The notes beneath the pieces are model-generated. The model was not told the DNA's origin, made no database searches, and worked only from the letters and a program-made list of their open reading frames with translations. Made by a program: the position numbers and the translations under genes. DNA of 64,000 bases, taken from NCBI RefSeq assembly GCF_003014735.1, contig NZ_PYAX01000001.1, positions 806,001 to 870,000 on the forward strand, given 5' to 3'. Below are positions 24,381 through 36,758 of the stretch, one piece after another; position 1 is the first letter of the stretch, and each line of letters opens with the position of its first letter. This stretch comes from Saccharothrix carnea (GTDB lineage Bacteria > Actinomycetota > Actinomycetes > Mycobacteriales > Pseudonocardiaceae).

Positions 24381-24384
24381 AACC
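24368..24384. promoter_or_regulatory. Palindromic operator GGTTTGC-GGT-GCAAACC
   Basis: Perfect 7-bp inverted repeat with a 3-bp spacer, ending 7 bases before the GTG start of the membrane-protein gene. The operon's second gene encodes a small winged-helix regulator, so this is probably its own operator. Confidence 0.7.
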
Positions 24385-24391
24385 TGATTGG

Positions 24392-25102
24392 GTGGCAGAC
24401 CTGCTGGGCGACCTCGCCGACCTGCGCCGGCGGGCGCGCGCGGACCGGCACGCCTACCCGTTCCCGCTGCTGTTCTTCGGCGTCGCGTCGTTCCTGGCGC
24501 TGCCGCTGTACGCGCCCGCCGAGGCGCCGTCACGGGGGCTGGACGTGCGCCATCCCGTGCTGCTCGGCGTGTACTGGCCGGTCGTGCTGGTGGCGGGTGG
24601 CCTGGCGACGGTGTGGTGGTACCGCAGGCGTGGGGCGCGGGTGGGCATCGAGACGTCCACGCGGGGCTACCTCGGCGCGTTGGCGATCGGCCTGAGCGGT
24701 CCGGTCGTCGGGTGGGCGCTGGACAACCTGCCGTTCCGGTTCTACTCGGGCACGGCAGCCGGGTTGATCGTGCTGGCGGCGGCGACCGTGCTGTGGCGGC
24801 GGCGCGCGCCGCGGGTGGTGACGTTGACGGCGGCGGTGCTCGGCACGGCGGTGCTCCAGCACGACCAGCCGGTGATCGCGCAGTTCATCGCCATCGGCCT
24901 CGGCCTGGTGGTGCTGGCGGCGTTGGAGCGCAGCACCCGGTTCACCACCATCACCGCGGCCTACCTCGTGGTGCTGTGCGTGTCGGCCGGTTTCACACCG
25001 CTGGAGGTCTCGCCGCCCACCACCTGGTCGATGGGCAGCGTGGTGCTGCTGCCCGCGTCGGTGCTCGTCATCGGCGGTCTGGCCGGGTTGCGGCGTGAGT
25101 GA
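24392..25102 (+). CDS. Membrane protein, partner of winged-helix regulator
   Basis: 236 residues from GTG 24392 (a start at 24344 would lie inside the tandem repeats). N-terminal soluble segment ADLLGDLADLRRRARADRHA, then about six hydrophobic helices (YPFPLLFFGVASFLALPLYA, WPVVLVAGGLATVWWY and others) and a short Arg-rich cytoplasmic end. No known domain. Overlaps the HTH gene by 8 bases. This pair type, membrane protein plus small HTH_34 regulator, recurs in actinobacteria but its role is unknown to me. Confidence 0.8.
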   Translation: MADLLGDLADLRRRARADRHAYPFPLLFFGVASFLALPLYAPAEAPSRGLDVRHPVLLGVYWPVVLVAGGLATVWWYRRRGARVGIETSTRGYLGALAIGLSGPVVGWALDNLPFRFYSGTAAGLIVLAAATVLWRRRAPRVVTLTAAVLGTAVLQHDQPVIAQFIAIGLGLVVLAALERSTRFTTITAAYLVVLCVSAGFTPLEVSPPTTWSMGSVVLLPASVLVIGGLAGLRRE

Positions 25103-25409
25103 GCACCCGACCGCATCGCTGGACGACGTGGTGCACCAGAAGCACCGGCTGGGCATCCTCACCGTGGCGGCCGAGGCGAAGCGGGTCGAGTTCGGCTACC
25201 TGCGGTCCACTTTGGAGTTGACGGCCGGCAACCTGTCGCGGCACATCGCCGTGCTGGAGCAGGCCGGGTTGGTGGCGGTGGAGAAGGGCTACGAGGCCAG
25301 GCGGCCGCGGACGTGGGTCAGCGTGACGCCGGCCGGGCTGGCCGCGTTGGCGGCGGAGATGACGGCGCTGCGCGCGCTGGTGGAGCGGCACGTAGCCTCG
25401 CAGCCATGA
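25095..25409 (+). CDS. Small winged-helix transcriptional regulator (MarR/HTH_34-like)
   Basis: 104 residues, essentially one winged-helix domain. HRLGILTVAAEAKRVEFGYL forms the first helices, LELTAGNLSRHIAVLEQAGL the recognition helix region, and RRPRTWVSVTPAGLAALAAE the wing and last helix. No ligand domain. GTG start inside the end of the membrane-protein gene; its stop overlaps the GPx start (ATGA), so the three genes form one operon. The palindrome at 24368 is the likely target. Confidence 0.88.
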   Translation: MSEHPTASLDDVVHQKHRLGILTVAAEAKRVEFGYLRSTLELTAGNLSRHIAVLEQAGLVAVEKGYEARRPRTWVSVTPAGLAALAAEMTALRALVERHVASQP

Positions 25410-25891
25410 GCATCCACGACATCCCGCTGCGCACGCTGTCCGGTGAGCCGTCGAGCCTGGGCGCGTTGGGGGGCAAGGCGTTGCTGGTGGTGAACGTCGC
25501 CTCGAAGTGCGGCCTCACGCCGCAGTACCGGGGCCTGGAGCGGCTGCAGGAGCGGTACGCGGAGCAGGGGTTCTCGGTGGTCGGGTTCCCGTGCAACCAG
25601 TTCGCCGGCCAGGAGCCGGGCACGGCGGAGGAGATCGCGACGTTCTGCTCCACCACCTACGGCGTGACGTTCCCGCTGTTCGAGAAGATCGACGTGAACG
25701 GCCCCTCCCGGCACCCGCTGTACGCCGAGCTGACCGCGTCCGCGGACGCCGACGGCGCGGCGGGCGACGTCCAGTGGAACTTCGAGAAGTTCCTGGTCGC
25801 ACCCTCCGGCGAGGTCGTCGCCCGCTTCCGCCCGGCCACCGAGCCGGAGGACGAGGCCGTGGTGAAGGCGATCGAGTCGGTGCTGCCCTAG
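25406..25891 (+). CDS. Glutathione peroxidase-family (thiol) peroxidase
   Basis: 161 residues, normal for bacterial GPx-like proteins. The peroxidatic site is VNVASKCGLTPQYRGLERLQ with Cys, not selenocysteine, at about residue 37; the Gln in GFPCNQFAGQEPG and Trp-Asn in VQWNFEKFLV complete the catalytic tetrad. The Cys in FPCNQ is present too. Such enzymes usually use thioredoxin or mycothiol-linked systems in actinobacteria, which lack glutathione. Last gene of the operon with the HTH regulator, so a redox or membrane-stress theme is plausible. Confidence 0.93.
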   Translation: MSIHDIPLRTLSGEPSSLGALGGKALLVVNVASKCGLTPQYRGLERLQERYAEQGFSVVGFPCNQFAGQEPGTAEEIATFCSTTYGVTFPLFEKIDVNGPSRHPLYAELTASADADGAAGDVQWNFEKFLVAPSGEVVARFRPATEPEDEAVVKAIESVLP

Positions 25892-25896
25892 CCGGA

Positions 25897-25932
25897 GGCG
25901 CGGGAGGTGCCCGACAAGCCACCTCCCGCGCC
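25897..25932. terminator. Bidirectional terminator between gpx and sdaA
   Basis: Perfect 13-bp stem GGCGCGGGAGGTG/CACCTCCCGCGCC with a 10-nt loop, between the stop codons of convergent genes. Confidence 0.85.
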
Positions 25933-25937
25933 CCGCG

Positions 25938-27302
25938 TCAGCACTCGATGACATTCACGGCGAGGCCGCCGCGGGCGGTTTCCTTGTACTTGACCTTCAT
26001 GTCCTTGCCCGTCTCACGCATGGTCTTGATGACCTTGTCCAGGGACACGAAGTGCGAGCCGTCGCCGCGCAGGGCCATCCGCGCGGCGGTGATGGCTTTG
26101 ATCGACGCCAGGGCGTTGCGCTCGATGCACGGGATCTGCACCAGGCCGCCGATCGGGTCGCACGTCAGGCCCAGGTTGTGCTCCATGGCGATCTCGGCCG
26201 CGTTCTCCACCTGCTCCGGCGTGCCGCCGAGCACCTCGGCCAACCCGCCGGCCGCCATCGAGCAGGCCGAGCCGACCTCGCCCTGACACCCGACCTCGGC
26301 GCCGGAGATCGACGCGTTCTCCTTGAACAGCACGCCGACCGCGCCCGCCGTCAGCAGGAACCGCACCACGCCGTCGTCGGACGCGCCCGGCACGAAGCGG
26401 GTGTAGTAGTGCAGCACCGCGGGCACGATGCCGGCCGCACCGTTGGTCGGCGCGGTCACCACGCGCCCGCCCGCGGCGTTCTCCTCGTTCACCGCCAGCG
26501 CGAACAGCGTCACCCAGTCCATCACCCGCAACGGGTCGGTGGCGTAGTGCTCGGCCGCCATCCGCTGGCGCATCTCGGCCGCACGGCGACGCACCTTGAG
26601 CCCACCGGGCAGCACGCCGTCGATCGTGCAGCCGCGCTCGACGCACGCCTGCATCACGTCCCAGATGTGCAGCAGCCCCGACCGGACCGACGCCTCGTCC
26701 CGCCACGACAGCTCGTTGGCCAGCATGACCTCGCTGATCGACAGCCCGGTCTCCCGGCACCGCGCCAGCAGCTCGTCACCCGTGCGGAACGGGTGCGCGA
26801 CCGGTGTCTCGTCGGCCTTGATGCGGTCCGTGCCGGTGGCCGTGTCGTCCACCACGAACCCGCCGCCGACCGAGTAGTACACCGCCGAGTCGACCACGTC
26901 GTCACCCGAGTGGGCGGTGAAGCTCATGCCGTTGGGGTGCAACGGCAACGACTTCCGCCGGTGCATCACCAGGTCGGTGGCCTCGGTGAACGCGATCTCC
27001 CGCACGCCGGCCAGCCGCAGCCGCCCGGTGGCGCGGATCTCCGCCAGCCGCCGTTCGGCCTCCTCCGGGTCGACGTCCTCCGGCCGGTGGCCCTCCAACC
27101 CGAGCAGGACCGCCTTCGGGCTGCCGTGCCCGTGCCCGGTCGCGCCGAGCGACCCGAACAGCTCCGCGCGCACCCGGTCGACCGAGTCCAGCGCGGGCCG
27201 CAGCCGGTCCGCGAACATCATCGCCGCGCGCATCGGGCCCACGGTGTGCGAGCTCGACGGCCCGATCCCCACCGAGAACAGGTCGAACACGCTGATCGCC
27301 AT
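25938..27302 (-). CDS. sdaA: L-serine ammonia-lyase (single-chain, iron-sulfur)
   Basis: 454 residues, the fused beta-alpha type. It deaminates L-serine to pyruvate and ammonia using a [4Fe-4S] cluster. N-terminal [20 protein letters not shown] with the SSSHT substrate motif; C-terminal part with [17 protein letters not shown], then cluster cysteines in [16 protein letters not shown] and [15 protein letters not shown]. It begins 4 bases after the gcvH stop and is therefore under the same glycine riboswitch, so glycine-derived serine can be drained to pyruvate. Confidence 0.95.
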   Translation of the reverse strand: MAISVFDLFSVGIGPSSSHTVGPMRAAMMFADRLRPALDSVDRVRAELFGSLGATGHGHGSPKAVLLGLEGHRPEDVDPEEAERRLAEIRATGRLRLAGVREIAFTEATDLVMHRRKSLPLHPNGMSFTAHSGDDVVDSAVYYSVGGGFVVDDTATGTDRIKADETPVAHPFRTGDELLARCRETGLSISEVMLANELSWRDEASVRSGLLHIWDVMQACVERGCTIDGVLPGGLKVRRRAAEMRQRMAAEHYATDPLRVMDWVTLFALAVNEENAAGGRVVTAPTNGAAGIVPAVLHYYTRFVPGASDDGVVRFLLTAGAVGVLFKENASISGAEVGCQGEVGSACSMAAGGLAEVLGGTPEQVENAAEIAMEHNLGLTCDPIGGLVQIPCIERNALASIKAITAARMALRGDGSHFVSLDKVIKTMRETGKDMKVKYKETARGGLAVNVIEC

Positions 27303-27306
27303 GACG

Positions 27307-27687
27307 TCAGTCCCCGGTCAGTTCCGCGTACTTCGCCGCGGTCAGCAACCCCGTCGCGTCGGTCACCGCCACCTTGAACAGCCAACCACCGCCGTACGGG
27401 TCGTTGTTGATCAACGACGGGTCGGCGACGGCCGCGGTGTTGACCTCCACGACCTCGCCGCTGACCGGCGCGTACAGGTCGCTGACCGACTTGGTCGACT
27501 CCAGCTCGCCGCACACCTCGCCGGACGTCACCGCGGCGCCGACCTCGGGCAGCTCCACGAACACGATGTCACCCAACGACTCCGCCGCGTACGACGTGAT
27601 GCCGATCGCCACGGGTTCCTGGGTACCCGGCGCCCAGTCCACCCACTCGTGCTCGGGCGTGTACAGCAGGTTGTCCGGAAAAGTCAC
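27307..27687 (-). CDS. gcvH: Glycine cleavage system H protein
   Basis: 126 residues, full length. The lipoyl-carrier motif [20 protein letters not shown] has the lipoylated Lys at about residue 65; N-terminal YTPEHEWV and C-terminal [12 protein letters not shown] are conserved. It shuttles the aminomethyl group between GcvP and GcvT, which are not in this window. GTG start at 27687, downstream of a tandem glycine riboswitch, and followed by sdaA. Confidence 0.96.
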   Translation of the reverse strand: MTFPDNLLYTPEHEWVDWAPGTQEPVAIGITSYAAESLGDIVFVELPEVGAAVTSGEVCGELESTKSVSDLYAPVSGEVVEVNTAAVADPSLINNDPYGGGWLFKVAVTDATGLLTAAKYAELTGD

Positions 27688-28094
27688 GACAGCGCTCCCT
27701 CACGGCAAGGTCCTCCAGCCCCACTCTGTCCTGGGACCTGAGAGCTTCACCGTCAACGACGGCTTGCACCGTGGGTGCGCGCGTGAGCACGCTTTCCAGA
27801 GTCGCCTCACCCGAGCGGTTCTCGCTGCCTGAGAGTGTGCGGGGTACTTGCTCCTTCGGCGCCCCGGCACGTTCACCGAGGTCTCTCCCGCGCGGGTTCC
27901 GGCGCTCACGACGCGCCGCGGCCGATGTTCAGTTGGTTGGCCCGAACGCTAGGTGCGGCGCGGACGGGTGTCAACGCGCCCGAAGGCTTGTTCGGTCCGC
28001 ACAACGGCGACGGGCCGCGTTGGTGCGTTCAGCACGATGACACCGAAAACCCGTTAACGGACCTTTGGTGTAACAACGGCCGAAGGAGCCCACC
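27688..28094. other. gcvH-ald divergent intergenic region
   Basis: Carries the glycine riboswitch and its expression platform (27688-27895) on the minus strand, then about 200 bases with the divergent promoters. AACCCGTTAACGG and ACCTTTGGTGT near 28050-28070 are the most AT-rich stretch before ald. No other gene seen. Confidence 0.6.
27718..27895 (-). promoter_or_regulatory. Tandem glycine riboswitch
   Basis: On the minus strand the first aptamer begins GCGGGAGAGACCTCGG, continues GCGCCGAAGGAGCAAGT and closes near CTCTCAGGCA; the second contains GGTGAGGCGACTCTGGAAAG, GACGGTGAAGCTCTCAGG and CAGGACAGAGTGGGG. The paired GGAGAGA...CCGAAGGAGCAA and CTCTGGAAAG...CTCTCAGG blocks are diagnostic of the tandem glycine riboswitch. 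Located directly before gcvH-sdaA and expected to turn them on with glycine. Confidence 0.93.
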
Positions 28095-29201
28095 GTGCGG
28101 ATCGCAGTCCCTCGCGAGATCAAGAACCACGAGTACCGCGTCGCGCTGACCCCGGCGGGCGCGCACGAGCTGACCCAGCGCGGTCACGACGTGGTCGTCG
28201 AGACCGGCGCGGGCCTCGGTTCGGCCATCACCGACGAGGAGTACCTGGCCGCCGGCGCGAAGGTGCTGGCCACCGCGGACGACGTGTGGGCCGAGGGCGA
28301 CCTGGTGCTCAAGGTCAAGGAGCCGATCGCCGAGGAGTACCCGCGGCTGCGCGAGGGCCAGGTCCTGTTCACCTACCTGCACCTGGCCGCCGACCGGCCG
28401 CTGACGCAGGCCCTGCTGGACTCCGGCACCACCGCCATCGCCTACGAGACCGTGCAGACCGCGAACGGCGCGCTGCCGCTGCTGGCGCCGATGTCCGAGG
28501 TGGCGGGCAGGCTGGCGCCGCAGGTGGGCGCGTTCTCGCTGATGAAGCCGTCCGGCGGGCGCGGCGTGCTGCCCGGCGGCGTGCCCGGCGTGCACCCGGC
28601 GCGCGTGGTCGTGATCGGCGGCGGCGTGGCGGGCCTGAATGCGGCCGCGATCGCCGTCGGCATGGGCGCGGACGTGCAGGTCCTGGACACCAACGTGGAC
28701 CGGCTGCGCCACATCGACGCGCTCTACCAGGGCCGCCTGCGCACCGTGACGTCCAACCGGTACGCCGTGGAGCAGGCCGTGCGCGAGGCCGACCTGGTCA
28801 TCGGCGCGGTGCTGGTGCCCGGTGCGAAGGCGCCCAAGCTGGTGAGCAACGAGCTGGTGGCCGACATGAAGCCCGGCGCGGTGCTGGTGGACATCGCGAT
28901 CGACCAGGGCGGCTGCTTCGCCGACTCGCGGCCGACCACGCACGCCGACCCGACCTACCAGGTGCACGACGCGGTCTTCTACTGCGTGGCGAACATGCCC
29001 GGCGCCGTGCCGCGCACGTCGACCTACGCGCTGACCAACGTGACGCTGCCCCACGCCGTCGCCCTGGCCGACAACGGCTGGGAAGCGGCGCTGCGCGCGG
29101 ACGCGTCGCTGGCGCTCGGCCTGAACGCCCACGAGGGCCTGCTGACCAACCTGCCGGTCGCGCAGGCGCACGGGATGACCCACACGCCGATCGACCTCTG
29201 A
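28095..29201 (+). CDS. ald: Alanine dehydrogenase
   Basis: 368 residues, family-typical. Interconverts L-alanine with pyruvate and ammonia using [23 protein letters not shown] holds the pyruvate-binding Arg; KVKEP with catalytic Lys at about residue 75; YLHLAAD with catalytic His at about 96; Rossmann [20 protein letters not shown] at about 170-190. GTG start with AGGAG 6 bases upstream. Divergent from the gcvH-sdaA operon, which makes pyruvate, and followed by a strong terminator. Confidence 0.95.
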   Translation: MRIAVPREIKNHEYRVALTPAGAHELTQRGHDVVVETGAGLGSAITDEEYLAAGAKVLATADDVWAEGDLVLKVKEPIAEEYPRLREGQVLFTYLHLAADRPLTQALLDSGTTAIAYETVQTANGALPLLAPMSEVAGRLAPQVGAFSLMKPSGGRGVLPGGVPGVHPARVVVIGGGVAGLNAAAIAVGMGADVQVLDTNVDRLRHIDALYQGRLRTVTSNRYAVEQAVREADLVIGAVLVPGAKAPKLVSNELVADMKPGAVLVDIAIDQGGCFADSRPTTHADPTYQVHDAVFYCVANMPGAVPRTSTYALTNVTLPHAVALADNGWEAALRADASLALGLNAHEGLLTNLPVAQAHGMTHTPIDL

Positions 29202-29214
29202 GGCACGAACCGCG

Positions 29215-29249
29215 AAGGGCCCCGCTCACAGCACGTGAGCGGGGCCCTT
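29215..29249 (+). terminator. Terminator of ald
   Basis: Perfect 15-bp stem AAGGGCCCCGCTCAC/GTGAGCGGGGCCCTT around the pentaloop AGCAC, 13 bases after the ald stop. Confidence 0.9.
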
Positions 29250-29261
29250 GCCTACGTAAGA

Positions 29262-29302
29262 CGGCCCGCTCAACCAGCCTGGGGGTCACTGGGAGCGGGC
29301 CG
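29262..29302. repeat. Second hairpin downstream of ald
   Basis: 10-bp perfect inverted repeat CGGCCCGCTC/GAGCGGGCCG enclosing 21 nt that contains CCAG/CTGG and can extend the fold. It shares the CCCGCTC/GAGCGGG core with the ald terminator, so may be a backup terminator or structured leader. Confidence 0.6.
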
Positions 29303-29543
29303 CGTGACCAATCTTAGCCGGGAACAGGGCTCCGTGCCCAGCGGCCCCACCGATCCGGTCGAAGAGTTACCCCGGCGGTGGCGACACGCTGTGTACGCGC
29401 TCAAGCAATCGAGTGAACTTGGGTGATAACGGGTAAGTCACGACGGCCTCGCGACCGATGCACAGGGCGGGAACTCCGCAGCTACGCAGCGGGGTCGTCC
29501 GCTCGCGCGGCGTTCTGCCGCGCCACCTCCGATCGGAGTGCAG

Positions 29544-29726
29544 ATGGCTGAACCTGAGGGCTGGATCGACTGCCACGACCCCTTCGGGCGGGACCGGTCG
29601 ATGACCGTTCTCGTCGAGAACGACCGAGTTCTGCTGGTCGCGCCGCCGGGCGAGTCGGCTGTGATGTCCGTCACGCAGACGCGCAGGTTGCACCGCCTGC
29701 TCGACCAAGTCGCCGACAGGATGTGA
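29544..29726 (+). CDS. Small hypothetical actinobacterial protein
   Basis: 60 residues, ATG 29544 with GGAG 5 bases upstream. Sequence such as DPFGRDRSMTVLVENDRVLL and VMSVTQTRRLHRLLDQVADR suggests a small beta-hairpin plus helix. Its stop overlaps the GTG of the next gene (GTGA). Similar small ORFs accompany XRE-type regulators in actinomycetes; no function is known. Confidence 0.7.
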   Translation: MAEPEGWIDCHDPFGRDRSMTVLVENDRVLLVAPPGESAVMSVTQTRRLHRLLDQVADRM

Positions 29727-30106
29727 GGGGCGTGGACGAGGCACTGAGGGCCGCCGTGCTGCGCCGGCTGGCGTTGCTGGACGAAGCCGCCGAGACCGGG
29801 GAGGCGGAGGCCCTCGTGCCGCTCGCGCGGTCCGAGATCCACCGCCTGGCAGACGGGTGGCGGCTGCTGCTGACCGTGCACCAGCCCGATCCGGACGGTC
29901 GCTGCGGCGCGTGCCCCGGCATCCTGCGGCACAAGAAGTGGCCGTGCCAGGTGTGGACGATGGCGCACCAGCACCTCATAGGCGACGGCCTGCCGCACCG
30001 GGAACGCCGCCGACCGCTGCGGACGCTGCGCCATTCGAAGGACGTCGAGACGACCGCGGAAATACCGAGGGTCGCGTCGAAACCGCGGCACGCCCTCCCC
30101 GAGTGA
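29723..30106 (+). CDS. Hypothetical Cys-containing protein
   Basis: 127 residues. Helical N-terminus (ALRAAVLRRLALLDEAAETG), then HQPDPDGRCGACPGILRHKK and WPCQVWTMAHQHLIGDG: the CxxC plus a later Cys and His could bind zinc. The C-terminus is basic and low-complexity. Coupled to the preceding 60-residue gene. I recognise the pattern from other actinomycetes but not a function. Confidence 0.7.
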   Translation: MRGVDEALRAAVLRRLALLDEAAETGEAEALVPLARSEIHRLADGWRLLLTVHQPDPDGRCGACPGILRHKKWPCQVWTMAHQHLIGDGLPHRERRRPLRTLRHSKDVETTAEIPRVASKPRHALPE

Positions 30107-30154
30107 CCCTCCTAAGGCAGGATGACGCCCGGTAGGAGTACTCGGGAGGGACGC

Positions 30155-31405
30155 GTGCACGACGGCACAGGCCGCATCGTGGTGCAGAACTTGACCAAGC
30201 AGTTCGGTCCGGTCGCAGCGGTGCAGAACCTCAGCTTCACAGTGGAACCCGGTTCGGTGACCGGCTTCCTCGGCCCCAACGGGGCCGGCAAGACGACGAC
30301 GCTGCGCATGCTGCTCGGCCTGGTGACCCCGACCGCGGGCATCGGACTGATCAACGGCAGGCCGTTCAGCCAGCTCGGCAACCCGGCGCGGGTGGTCGGC
30401 GCGGTGCTGGAGGCCCAGGGCTTCCACCCCAAGCGCACCGCCCGCAACCACCTGCGGGTCTACGCCGCCGCGATCGGCGTGCCGGACTCGCGGGCCGACC
30501 AGGTGCTCCAGCTCGTCGGGCTCGGCGCGGCGGGCGACCGCAAGGCGGGCGGGTTCTCGCTGGGCATGAAGCAGCGGCTGGCCCTGGCCACCGCGCTGCT
30601 GGGCGACCCGCAGATCCTGGTGCTCGACGAACCGGCCAACGGGCTGGACCCGGAGGGCATCGCGTGGCTGCGGACGTTCCTGCAGTCCTACGCGCGCAGC
30701 GGGCGGACCGTGCTGATCTCCAGCCACCTGTTGGCCGAGGTCGAGCAGACCGTCGACCAGGTGGTGATCATCAGCCGCGGCCAGACCATGTACTACGGGT
30801 CGCTCGACCAGCTGCGCGACCAGCAGCAGGCCCGCGTGCTGGTGCAGCCCTCGGACGTCGGCGCGCTGGTCGCGGCGCTGCGCGAGGACGGGATCACCGG
30901 GATCGAGCAGGTGCCGGACGGCCGCATCGCGGTCAGCGGCGTGGAGGCCAAGGAGGTCGCCGACACCGCGTTGAAGGCGGGCGTGTCGATCTACGGCCTG
31001 CAGGAGGAGAAGGTCGACCTGGAGCGGCTGTTCTTCCAGCTCACCAACGGCCAGTACGCGGCACCGGGGCAGAGCCAGTACGCGGCACCGGTCGCGTACC
31101 AGCAGCCGCAGCCCGGCTACCAGCAGTTCCAGGCGCCGCCGCCGGGCTACCAGCAGCAGCCGCAGCAGTACCAGACTCCCCCGTCCGGCTACCAGCAGCC
31201 GCCACCGGGCTACGAGCAGTACCAACAACCACCGCAGGGCTACCAGCAGCAGCCGCACGGTTACCCGTTGGCACCGCAGCCGCCGCAGGACAACCCCTAC
31301 GGCCAGCCGCAGCAGGACAACCCGCACGGCTCGCCGCAGCAGCCGCAGCAGGACAATCCATACGGTCGGCAACACGGCCAGGGCGGCCTCGGGGGCGGTG
31401 CGTGA
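30155..31405 (+). CDS. ABC transporter ATPase with Q/P/Y/G-rich C-terminal tail
   Basis: 416 residues from GTG 30155 (GGGAGG upstream). Residues 1-290 are an ABC-2 type ATPase: Walker A GFLGPNGAGKTTTLRM (about 40-55), Q-loop, signature FSLGMKQRLALATALLG, Walker B ILVLDEPANGLDP and H-loop SSHLLAEVEQTV. From residue about 300 to the end (117 residues) comes a disordered tail made of PPGYQQ-like and QDNPYG repeats, which is not part of known ABC ATPases. Overlaps the permease gene by one base (TGATG). Exporter substrate unknown. Confidence 0.92.
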   Translation: MHDGTGRIVVQNLTKQFGPVAAVQNLSFTVEPGSVTGFLGPNGAGKTTTLRMLLGLVTPTAGIGLINGRPFSQLGNPARVVGAVLEAQGFHPKRTARNHLRVYAAAIGVPDSRADQVLQLVGLGAAGDRKAGGFSLGMKQRLALATALLGDPQILVLDEPANGLDPEGIAWLRTFLQSYARSGRTVLISSHLLAEVEQTVDQVVIISRGQTMYYGSLDQLRDQQQARVLVQPSDVGALVAALREDGITGIEQVPDGRIAVSGVEAKEVADTALKAGVSIYGLQEEKVDLERLFFQLTNGQYAAPGQSQYAAPVAYQQPQPGYQQFQAPPPGYQQQPQQYQTPPSGYQQPPPGYEQYQQPPQGYQQQPHGYPLAPQPPQDNPYGQPQQDNPHGSPQQPQQDNPYGRQHGQGGLGGGA

Positions 31406-32277
31406 TGGGCAACCTGATCAAGGCCGAGTTCCGCAAGACCACCACCACGGGCCTGTGGTGGGGCCTGATGATCCCGACCGTGCTGCTCGCGTTCGGCTGG
31501 GCGCTGGGCACCGGCGCGATCTTCAAGACCGTCTCCGACTTCATGGGCAGCAGCGACGCCGAGGAACTGGCCACGCTGCTCAACGTGGACCCGTCGCAGT
31601 GGCAGATGTCGGTGTTCGGCATCGCCCGAAGCATCAACGTGGCCACGATCTTCCCGATGATCTTCGGCGGCCTGGCGATCGCGAACGAGATCAACCGCAA
31701 GACGATCACCACCACGTTCCTGACCGCCCCGAACCGGGTCTCCGCGCTGGGCGCCAAGATGGTCGTCTACGTCCTGTGGGGTGCGATCTTCGGCGTCGCG
31801 ATCGTGGCGTCGGTGAGCATCGGCATCGCGCTGACCTCGAACTCCGGCTCGCTGCCGGACGCGGGCGGGTGGCTCGCGCTGGCCGGTGTCGGCATCCTGT
31901 CGTCGATCCTGATGACCATGTTCGGCGTCGGTGTCGGCGCGCTGATGACCAGCGTCGTCGGCACCACCGTGGTGCTGCTGCTCTACATGCTGATCGTGGA
32001 GAACGGCCTGCAGCTGGTGCTGTCGTCGCAGGGCGTGCCGGAGATCATCGGCTTCCTGCCCAACGGCGCGGTGAACGGGCTGACCGGCTCGGTGGCGTCG
32101 TCGCTGTTCCTGGCGAACGCGGGCGTCGTGCCGGACGAGATGGTGGAGGTGCTGCGGGCCATCGCGGGCGCGCTGGGCGCGTTCGACTGGTGGCTGAGCG
32201 GGTTGATCTTCCTGGTCTGGACGGCGTTGTTCTTCCTCGGCGGCTGGGCCGCCACCCAGCGCAAGGACATCACCTGA
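31405..32277 (+). CDS. ABC-2 type transporter permease
   Basis: 290 residues. Short cytoplasmic N-terminus MGNLIKAEFRKTTTTGLWWG, then about six TM helices with an extracellular loop after TM1 (GSSDAEELATLLNVDPSQWQ). The motif ANEINRKTITTTFLTAPNR after TM2 is typical of ABC-2 permeases. Partner of the preceding tailed ATPase through the TGATG overlap; the pair forms one exporter, closed by a terminator. Confidence 0.9.
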   Translation: MGNLIKAEFRKTTTTGLWWGLMIPTVLLAFGWALGTGAIFKTVSDFMGSSDAEELATLLNVDPSQWQMSVFGIARSINVATIFPMIFGGLAIANEINRKTITTTFLTAPNRVSALGAKMVVYVLWGAIFGVAIVASVSIGIALTSNSGSLPDAGGWLALAGVGILSSILMTMFGVGVGALMTSVVGTTVVLLLYMLIVENGLQLVLSSQGVPEIIGFLPNGAVNGLTGSVASSLFLANAGVVPDEMVEVLRAIAGALGAFDWWLSGLIFLVWTALFFLGGWAATQRKDIT

Positions 32278-32299
32278 TCGCCTGATCTCGTCCGACTGA

Positions 32300-32333
32300 C
32301 GAAGGCCGTCCCGAAGGTTCGGGGCGGCCTTCG
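32300..32333 (+). terminator. Terminator after ABC permease
   Basis: Perfect 9-bp stem CGAAGGCCG/CGGCCTTCG enclosing a 16-nt loop that can pair again (CCCGAA/TTCGGG), 22 bases after the permease stop. Confidence 0.85.
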
Positions 32334-32437
32334 TCACACGACCGGTCGTCGTGGGATCGGCACGAACGGCTGATTTCCGGCCCACCGGGCCGCCCTCGGC
32401 GGGGCAGCGGCCGTGAACGCTGTCGGTGGTCCGACCT

Positions 32438-36199
<3,762 letters not shown>

Positions 36200-36230
36200 C
36201 CGGGCGCGCGAGGTCGTAAAGCAGGGGGCA

Positions 36231-36259
36231 GCCCCGCAGCCGGTGACGGTCTGCGGGGC
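36231..36259. terminator. Bidirectional terminator
   Basis: 9-bp stem GCCCCGCAG/CTGCGGGGC with an 11-nt loop between the convergent ABC exporter and SRPBCC genes. Confidence 0.75.
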
Positions 36260-36272
36260 GAGGAGCTGGCGC

Positions 36273-36758
36273 TCAGGCCTCGGCGAGCAGGTCGTCGAGC
36301 TGCTCGTAGCCCTCGACCACACCGGTCTCCATGCCGCTGGCCATCGCGGCGTCCCGGCCCTCGGTCGTCTCGAACACGCTCACGATGTGCAGCCGCGTCC
36401 GCCCGCCGCCGAGGTCCTCGAACGTCAGCGTCTCCAGGGCCACCCCGTCCGGGAACCCCTCGTAGGTGAACGTCTGCACGATCCGCTCGCCGGCGCGCAC
36501 CTCGTGGAACGAGCCGTAGAACCGGTACTCCTCGTCACCGCGGGCGTGCACGTACCGGTAGGCACCGCCGGTCGTCGCGTCCCACCGGTCCACCCGCATG
36601 GTCACCGACCGCGGGCCCAGCCACTTCGACACGAGGTCCGGGTCGACGTGGGCGTGGAACACGGCGTCCACCGGAGCGTTGAACTCGCGGGTGATGTGGA
36701 TGGTCGGCAAGGCCGGGTCGGCGCTGATCGTGGTCTGGGGGTGCGTGGTCGTGGTCAT
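36273..36758 (-). CDS. SRPBCC-family protein (AHSA1/START-like)
   Basis: 161 residues. The START/AHSA1 fold begins ITREFNAPVDAVFHAHVDPD, followed by KWLGPRSVTMRVDRWDATTG and GGAYRYVHARGDEEYRFYGS; the final helix is ASGMETGVVEGYEQLDDLLA. Binds a hydrophobic ligand or acts as a chaperone-like partner; such proteins are commonly encoded with an ArsR regulator as here (ATGA overlap). AGGAG stands 8 bases before ATG 36758. Ligand unknown. Confidence 0.9.
   Translation of the reverse strand: MTTTTHPQTTISADPALPTIHITREFNAPVDAVFHAHVDPDLVSKWLGPRSVTMRVDRWDATTGGAYRYVHARGDEEYRFYGSFHEVRAGERIVQTFTYEGFPDGVALETLTFEDLGGGRTRLHIVSVFETTEGRDAAMASGMETGVVEGYEQLDDLLAEA

Larger units (their letters stand above)
29202..29543. 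other. Intergenic region after ald
   Basis: Holds the ald terminator (29215-29249), a second large hairpin (29262-29302) and about 200 bases of leader before the small gene at 29544. No tRNA fold and no convincing ORF seen. Confidence 0.6.

Noticed and set aside
25502..25520. Selenoprotein glutathione peroxidase
   Set aside because: The peroxidatic residue is an ordinary Cys codon (SKCG), not TGA.
29215..29302. tRNA or small structured RNA gene after ald
   Set aside because: The two hairpins do not form a cloverleaf, have no T-loop consensus, and the first is a standard terminator.
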